Of a stretch of 64,000 nucleotides of DNA, positions 59,590-64,000 are shown piece by piece. The notes under the pieces were generated by a model. The model did not search any database, was not told where the DNA came from, and saw only the letters and a program-made list of their open reading frames with translations. This stretch comes from Alteromonas portus (lineage in GTDB: Bacteria > Pseudomonadota > Gammaproteobacteria > Enterobacterales > Alteromonadaceae): assembly GCF_005117025.1 (NCBI RefSeq), contig NZ_SWCO01000009.1, positions 186,001 through 250,000 of the forward strand. The letters are read 5' to 3'. The position numbers and the translations under genes were made by a program. Position 1 is the stretch's first letter. Each line of letters begins with the position of its first letter.

Positions 59590-60624
59590 TCACCTCATAC
59601 TTTTTATCATATACAAATGAGAAGAGGGGAGTGAATAAACTAAACCCTCCTCACGATCTTTAACATATAAAACTCCGCCAAAGCTTAATATTACTACGAC
59701 CTTTTTAGTGACACAGTAATTCTTATCATCAACGCATTCTTTCAATAATTCTGGAGGAACCGTAATTTTTGAATTTATTGAATAGTAATAATTGCGCTCC
59801 ACGCCGCCACCTACATTTAAAATATTAAATGCTGAACTAGCTGTTTTATATGAAACATTAGGAATAAGTGAAACTAAAAATAGAATCAAATATATATATG
59901 ACACTGGATATCTTAACAGTTCTTTGTAAAGAACCTTTTTCGTTCCCAACTCATTTATTCTTTCACTAATATCTTTTTCAACTGGTGGGATAAATATAAA
60001 GAAACTAAGAAAGTACACGATAGAAAAAGATATAATGGCTGCAGCATCACTCTCAAGATCAAAGGAAAATAGAATATACTTTATAGCTAAAAAACCTGAG
60101 ATTAGCGAAAATAAATTTATATAGAAAAATGTAATAGATATCTTTGCAAATTTAATGAACGTAAAATTATCGATTTTCCACTCTCCCTTGAACAGCTGCC
60201 GCTTCGGTGACAATGAGTAATAAGAGAAAGCCAAGGGAATGAAAAAGCTATTGAATATCATTATAAAAGAGGTGAATTCAGATTTACTAAGTACTAAGAA
60301 CAATAGCACTACGGGATTTAGAGCGTAAAAAACCGAGTAATTAATTAGTAACGCTTTATTACCCTGAATGTTTTTAAAGGATGATGCAGAAACAATCTTG
60401 CTATATCCTATATTCAGAGGATCAAGCAGAACATAGCTAGAAAGTGTGGCATATGATATTATCAAGGCAGATATCAATAAGCACAATAATCCAAGTGCTG
60501 TTAGCAAGGCTGGAAGATCGCTTAAATCGAGAGGAAACGGTATACCTTCTGTTAAACAGTAAACAATAAAGTAGTAAAGTCCTACTGGCGTAGAAATCAA
60601 AAATCCTTTTTTTAAAAAATCCAT
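59590..60624 (-). CDS. AT-rich multi-spanning membrane protein (unrecognised)
   Basis: 344-aa very hydrophobic protein with about eight membrane helices (for example YFIVYCLTEGIPF, LLCLLISALIISYATLSSYVL, FFIPLAFSYYSL, FIKFAKISITFFYINLFSLISG, SYIYLILFLVSLIPN). A roughly 70-residue polar C-terminal domain follows, containing two Cys residues (ECVDDKNYCV) and ending SSHLYMIKSMR. Base composition is markedly AT-rich compared with the core genes. It precedes the DUF3883-like gene on the same strand with a 93-base gap, so the two may form a unit. No family recognised; could be a membrane effector or a transporter-like protein. Confidence 0.6.
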   Translation of the reverse strand: MDFLKKGFLISTPVGLYYFIVYCLTEGIPFPLDLSDLPALLTALGLLCLLISALIISYATLSSYVLLDPLNIGYSKIVSASSFKNIQGNKALLINYSVFYALNPVVLLFLVLSKSEFTSFIMIFNSFFIPLAFSYYSLSPKRQLFKGEWKIDNFTFIKFAKISITFFYINLFSLISGFLAIKYILFSFDLESDAAAIISFSIVYFLSFFIFIPPVEKDISERINELGTKKVLYKELLRYPVSYIYLILFLVSLIPNVSYKTASSAFNILNVGGGVERNYYYSINSKITVPPELLKECVDDKNYCVTKKVVVILSFGGVLYVKDREEGLVYSLPSSHLYMIKSMR

Positions 60625-60811
60625 ATTTCTCTCTAATAAACTTTAAAAAATCATCACAAATCAAAAAACCTTAGTTTTTAAACCATCTCTAGACTAGATA
60701 ACTAAGTAATTTCTCCCTATTATTACATCACGATGCTATTGAATATAAAGTTATTATTTTCATAACCAGTGTATGCTCTTTCATACAAAAAGACAAACAG
60801 CCAAAACGTAA

Positions 60812-61330
60812 TGCACTCTAAAAATTACTCATAAAATTTACTATCGATTCAAAGAGCTTCTCCAACACTTCAACGTCACCACCGACGAGCTCCTTTACCA
60901 AGTTGAAAACCATCAACTAAAGCTTTCCTTTATCGTAGAAAACCAGAAGCTAATGGTAGGGACATATGAGCAGGGCAAATATGGAACTTACGAAATGGGG
61001 CGGTATACAGGTCCTGTATCAGTTGATAGAGCGACTTCGATTAAGCTGTTTACCAGTGGTAAAGCAAAATGTACTGATGTCTTTGTTAGATTGAATCGGT
61101 TTAGCGATTATTCTAGTCAATACCCATTCGAAGCGAGCTTACCGGATAGTGTTGTAAGCGCTTGGCATCCAACTAATCCATAAGATTTTGGTGTTGTTAC
61201 TGTTATCGGAAAATTAAACCCTCGTCAGGGGCCATCAGGCACAGCTGCAGCGCGAGAGGTTCTAAGCGCGTTAAGTCAGTTTGCGCAAGACAGCAGCACC
61301 AAAATTCCAAGCATAACCGAGCTAAACTAA
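60812..61330 (+). pseudogene. Decayed gene split by a stop codon
   Basis: An open frame without a start runs from 60812 (after a TAA at 60809) through RFKELLQHFNVTTDELLYQV and MVGTYEQGKYGTYEMG to a TAA at 61181-61183. The same frame resumes at once as DFGVVTVIGKLNPRQGPSGT and ends at 61328-61330. Coding character is continuous across the stop, so this is one gene inactivated by a nonsense mutation, with its N-terminus also lost. I do not recognise the parent family. An internal ATG at 60953 gives 76 codons that might still be translated. Confidence 0.6.
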
Positions 61331-61404
61331 ACTTCATAAGCGATGCTACATATTTCAAAAAGGGAGTTTTTAAAAGAAAAGAGTCGGGCTACAGCCTTTT
61401 AAAA

Positions 61405-61450
61405 TGGCGCACCCGAGAGGATTCGAACCTCTAACTTTTGCCTCCGGAGT
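61405..61450 (-). other. 3' half of tRNA-Arg(CCG): integration (att) scar
   Basis: On the minus strand the sequence runs CTCCGGA (anticodon loop, CCG) then GGC, variable loop, a perfect T arm AGAGG-TTCGAAT-CCTCT, acceptor strand CGGGTGC, discriminator G and CCA ending at 61405. It matches the 3' half of gammaproteobacterial tRNA-Arg(CCG). The 5' half is absent; upstream is the end of an unrelated reading frame. Islands integrating in a tRNA leave such 3' duplicates. An intact copy is not in the window. Confidence 0.75.
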
Positions 61451-61459
61451 GCATAGTCA

Positions 61460-61693
61460 TCAATCAGCTTTTGATTGATGACCCTCAACCACCCCATAAA
61501 AAACCTCAACTAGCCTATCAAAGCTTTCGCCATTATCGAAACAGAGCTGGCTCAGCCGCCTTTTATTTATTTTGTACGTAGCGTTAGCAAAGGCCAGCGT
61601 TTCTCTAAAGCTATTTAACTCTCCATCGAACATTCTGAACACCTCGCGCTGTGTTTTTCCACCCGCTTTTCTTAATACGGTAACCATTGGCAC
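61460..61693 (-). pseudogene. Internally deleted duplicate of the gene at 62054-62695
   Basis: 77-codon remnant. Its last about 55 residues (ELNSFRETLAFANATYKINKRRLSQL...HQSKAD) match the C-terminus of the protein at 62054-62695, including the identical end HQSKAD. Its first residues MPMVTVLRKAGGKTQREVF correspond to VTVLKK and then TKPQREAF in the full protein, so about 75 residues between them have been deleted. The zinc-binding N-terminus is missing. It therefore derives from a second copy of the gene next to the tRNA-Arg scar. Confidence 0.7.
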
Positions 61694-61755
61694 TAATTGA
61701 GTTTATAATAGCGGCTAAACAGTTTTTGAATTACATCGACCAACCTGAGTAGAAC

Positions 61756-62004
61756 ATGGCCCATAAAGTACGTTATAAATTTAAAGGTGTGGCAAAAGAG
61801 ATAAATTTTTCTTACAGCCTCCATCAAAATATGCATGAAGCTGTGGCCGATGCTGAGGGAATAGATCTTTCCCAGTTCCTGCAAACTGAACAGCAGCTTG
61901 CCGCTATCAGTAAAGACAAAAAAACCGTAAGAAACTTCAGAGATGCCGAATTTGCAAAAATGGGGTTTTCTGAATTGTACTTCTTAAAAAACGGTCAGGA
62001 ATGA
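61756..62004 (+). CDS. Small protein resembling DUF2960
   Basis: 82-aa cytoplasmic protein (MAHKVRYKFKGVAKEINFSYSLHQNM...). The pattern of a short beta start, AVADAEGIDLSQFLQTEQQLAA and NFRDAEFAKMGF resembles the DUF2960 family of Vibrio and Shewanella, as I remember it; not checked. It stands alone between the two tRNA-like scars, on the opposite strand to both flanking genes. Ribosome site is weak. Function unknown. Confidence 0.55.
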   Translation: MAHKVRYKFKGVAKEINFSYSLHQNMHEAVADAEGIDLSQFLQTEQQLAAISKDKKTVRNFRDAEFAKMGFSELYFLKNGQE

Positions 62005-62008
62005 TGAT

Positions 62009-62046
62009 TGGGCCAGATAGGGTTCAAACCTCTGATACCGAAGCGC
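62009..62046 (-). other. Decayed tRNA-3'-like fragment, second att-like copy
   Basis: On the minus strand: CTTCGGTATC-AGAGG-TTTGAAC-CCTAT-CTGGC-CCA. The T loop and T stem are recognisable with one mismatch, but about three acceptor bases and the variable loop are lost. It stands about 45 bases from the stop of the 62054 gene, as the tRNA-Arg scar stands about 55 bases from the stop of the 61460 remnant. The anticodon identity cannot be read. Confidence 0.5.
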
Positions 62047-62053
62047 AATGCCA

Positions 62054-62695
62054 TCAATCAGCTTTTGATTGATGATCTTCAACCAACCCATGAAAAACCT
62101 CAATCGCCTTATCAAAGCTTTCATCGTTGTCGAAATAAAGCTGGCTTAGCCGACTTTTCTTTATTTTGTAGGTAGCGCTGGCAAAGGCTAGTGCTTCTCT
62201 AAAGCTGCTAAATTCTTCATCGAATACTTTAAACGCTTCGCGCTGTGGTTTTGTCACCCGCGTAATACTCCCATTCACTTCATAATCGAACCCAGCAAAT
62301 TGAAGGCGTGAAAGGGTTTCTTTACCCAATCGCATGCCGCCTTTTAGGCTTATTTGAAATGCGGCATCCATTTCTTCTATTTCTTCCATGCTCCAGTGGT
62401 TATATACCCTAATGGCCTTTTTGTACTTTTCTGCTAATAGCTTTTTTAACACGGTAACTCTAGGTTCTAGCGTGGCGTTGTTTTCGTTTTTTAGCAGGTC
62501 GAAGCATTCGTTGCATGAAGGTACGGAAATGAAATCGGCCTGTAGATGTCCGCTTTGCCAGTCGTGAATGAATTTTATAGGCGGAATAAAGTCTTGGCGG
62601 GCCGCCTCGCAGCCACAGTAAATACAGCGATTAAAGTCAGCCGAATGAACTGCGTTTAAGGGCTGATAGAATTTTTGATAATTCTTTACTGACAT
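62054..62695 (-). CDS. HNH-like/zinc-binding hypothetical protein
   Basis: About 213-aa protein from the ATG at 62695; an upstream ATG at 62845 adds 50 residues (MIKLYSKALPIGGAFF...) and is less likely. The N-terminal part has CIYCGCEA and, 36 residues later, CNEC, a zinc-binding CxxC pair as in HNH-type nucleases, with a His between (HDWQSGHL). The catalytic His of HNH nucleases is not obvious, so nuclease activity is unproven. The C-terminal half is helical and ends HQSKAD, overlapping a perfect 9-base inverted repeat. An internally deleted copy lies at 61460-61693. Confidence 0.6.
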   Translation of the reverse strand: MSVKNYQKFYQPLNAVHSADFNRCIYCGCEAARQDFIPPIKFIHDWQSGHLQADFISVPSCNECFDLLKNENNATLEPRVTVLKKLLAEKYKKAIRVYNHWSMEEIEEMDAAFQISLKGGMRLGKETLSRLQFAGFDYEVNGSITRVTKPQREAFKVFDEEFSSFREALAFASATYKIKKSRLSQLYFDNDESFDKAIEVFHGLVEDHQSKAD

Positions 62696-62869
62696 ACTGC
62701 TACTTGTTTGAATGGTTAATGCTATTTGGGTGTTTTCAATCTTGGTTACGTTAACACAGCGCACTTTATGTGAAAGTGAAATGTGTGGCTTTAAAATGAA
62801 AAAAGCGCCACCAATCGGCAGCGCTTTACTGTACAGCTTAATCACTCTTTATAACTGAACCACTAAAAA

Positions 62870-64000
62870 CTACAGCCGCGACGGCCTGCTGTGCGGATCG
62901 CCTTCAATGTGATCTTTTGGTTCACGAGGTTTAGGTTTGGCCGCTATAGGCACGTCTTCCTCGCTTTCTTCATCAATATCCCACGTGCCCTCTTCGCTCC
63001 AAGGGTCGTCGTCTGGGAACTCGCCAATGTTGATTTCTTTTACTGAATAGTCGGGCTGATAGCGCATGTCGTAATTAGCAGCCCGTACTATGGCAATACA
63101 CAGCATTAAGGCTACGGCTAATAGCGGCACGCCCCCTATTATTGATGCGGTTTGTAGCGTTTCTAACCCACCCACAAACATAAGCACAATAGGCATGAAA
63201 GAAAGCGCGAAGGCCCAGAATAAGCGGTTCCAGCGTAGTGGCTCTTCGTCTACTTCTTTTTGTACTACCGCTGCCAGAATGTAAGAAATAGAGTCGAAGG
63301 TAGTGGCGGTGAATATTAGCGCCAGTAGAGTGAACACAAAGATAACCACGTAATCCATTGGCAGCGTATGCAGCATGGCAAAAATAGCCGCTGTTGGGCT
63401 TTCTTGGTTAAGTATGGTGACTACGTCTAGTTCGCCTGAAAGCTGTAAATACAGGCCGTAATTTCCCATTACCATGAAGAATAAAAAGCAGCCCATGGTG
63501 CCGAAGAACATAGAGCCCGCCACCATGGTTCGAATGGTGCGCCCTCTTGAAATACGCGCTATAAATAAGCCTACGCTTGGTGCAAATACCAGCCACCATG
63601 CCCAGTAGAATATGGTCCAGTCTTGCGGGAAGTGGGTGTTTTCAAAACCGTTAAATTCTGCGAAGGGTTCTAGCCATGTGGCCATTTTTATAATGTTGCT
63701 AAGTACTCGGCCCAGAGCATCTAAACCTGTGTTCGCCATAAACAACGTTGGGCCCACAATAAAGATGAACAGCAACAACCCAACTGCCAGCCAAAAGTTA
63801 ATGTCTGACAGTAGCTTAATGCCTTTTTTAAGGCCAACATAGGCGCTGTAGCCAAATATTGCGGTGCAGGTGATTAATACAATCACTTGGGTAGTGAGTG
63901 ATTTAGGCACACCAAAGAGTTCGTGCACCCCTTCGTTTATCATAGGTGCCGCCAAGCCAAGCGTTGTTGCCCCGCCGCCTAACATGCCGAAAATAAAGCT
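62870..64000 (-). CDS. BCCT family betaine/choline/carnitine transporter (partial)
   Basis: C-terminal 376 codons of a BCCT secondary transporter for trimethylammonium compounds such as glycine betaine; the frame is open to base 64000. The family signature is DWTIFYWAWWLVFAPSVGLFIARISRGRTIR, with the TM8 Trp cluster that binds the substrate quaternary ammonium. A long acidic C-terminal tail after the last helix (YSVKEINIGEFPDDDPWSEEGTWDIDEESEEDVP) is probably cytoplasmic and regulatory, as in osmosensing BCCT proteins. The N-terminus is outside the window. Confidence 0.92.
   Translation of the reverse strand, partial: SFIFGMLGGGATTLGLAAPMINEGVHELFGVPKSLTTQVIVLITCTAIFGYSAYVGLKKGIKLLSDINFWLAVGLLLFIFIVGPTLFMANTGLDALGRVLSNIIKMATWLEPFAEFNGFENTHFPQDWTIFYWAWWLVFAPSVGLFIARISRGRTIRTMVAGSMFFGTMGCFLFFMVMGNYGLYLQLSGELDVVTILNQESPTAAIFAMLHTLPMDYVVIFVFTLLALIFTATTFDSISYILAAVVQKEVDEEPLRWNRLFWAFALSFMPIVLMFVGGLETLQTASIIGGVPLLAVALMLCIAIVRAANYDMRYQPDYSVKEINIGEFPDDDPWSEEGTWDIDEESEEDVPIAAKPKPREPKDHIEGDPHSRPSRL

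Overview
The window looks like a chromosome segment of a marine gammaproteobacterium of the Alteromonas group. This rests on gene order (gmk-rpoZ-spoT-ridA-trmH-recG; hemCDXY; thiC-thiDE-thiF-thiS-thiG-thiH), on protein resemblance, on two large TonB-dependent receptors and on an FbpABC iron importer. No database search was possible, so the genus is an inference. Most of the window is ordinary core genome. The accessory material is concentrated at about 53.5-62.7 kb.

Layout. 1-2.9 kb: RND efflux pump (partial) and its adaptor. 3.2-9.3 kb: a DnaJ-domain protein, a DUF1499 protein, an SMR exporter, the divergent argO/argP pair, a membrane diguanylate cyclase and a small hypothetical. 9.5-12.3 kb: a small outer-membrane protein, a BaiN/HI0933-type flavoprotein and MscS. 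12.4-16.8 kb: a Fur-box-headed operon for a periplasmic helical protein plus FbpA-FbpB-FbpC. 17.2-25.2 kb: peroxiredoxin, rsmJ, recG, trmH, ridA, spoT, rpoZ and gmk, all on the minus strand. 25.4-27.4 kb: an esterase and a second diguanylate cyclase. 27.5-31.7 kb: hemCDXY. 31.7-38.5 kb: a TPP riboswitch and a tightly packed thiamine operon. 38.6-47.9 kb: a YHYH lipoprotein, a ThrE-type exporter behind an unusual promoter-terminator pair, ycjXF, a metallo-hydrolase, a LysR regulator divergent from an acyl-CoA dehydrogenase, and a secreted hypothetical. 48-53.4 kb: two TonB-dependent receptors.

The accessory block starts with a SAM methyltransferase translationally coupled to a 1097-residue protein. 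That protein combines a PLD-type nuclease, an SF2 helicase, a LexA/S24-like module and a DUF3427-like tail. A truncated tyrosine integrase, a DUF3883-like (PD-(D/E)xK) protein, an AT-rich multi-spanning membrane protein and a decayed gene follow. The block ends at a 3' half of tRNA-Arg(CCG), which is the usual scar of island integration. A second, more decayed tRNA-3'-like copy lies about 600 bp further on. Each copy is followed by the same gene 3' end, one intact and one internally deleted, which suggests repeated integration at one site. I take this to be a decayed genomic island with defence-like cargo. It is the best candidate here for an undescribed system.

Across the window I also found a dispersed 34-bp-arm palindromic repeat (three copies), two good Fur boxes and several bidirectional terminators. 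I saw no CRISPR array, rRNA, complete tRNA or insertion sequence with an intact transposase.
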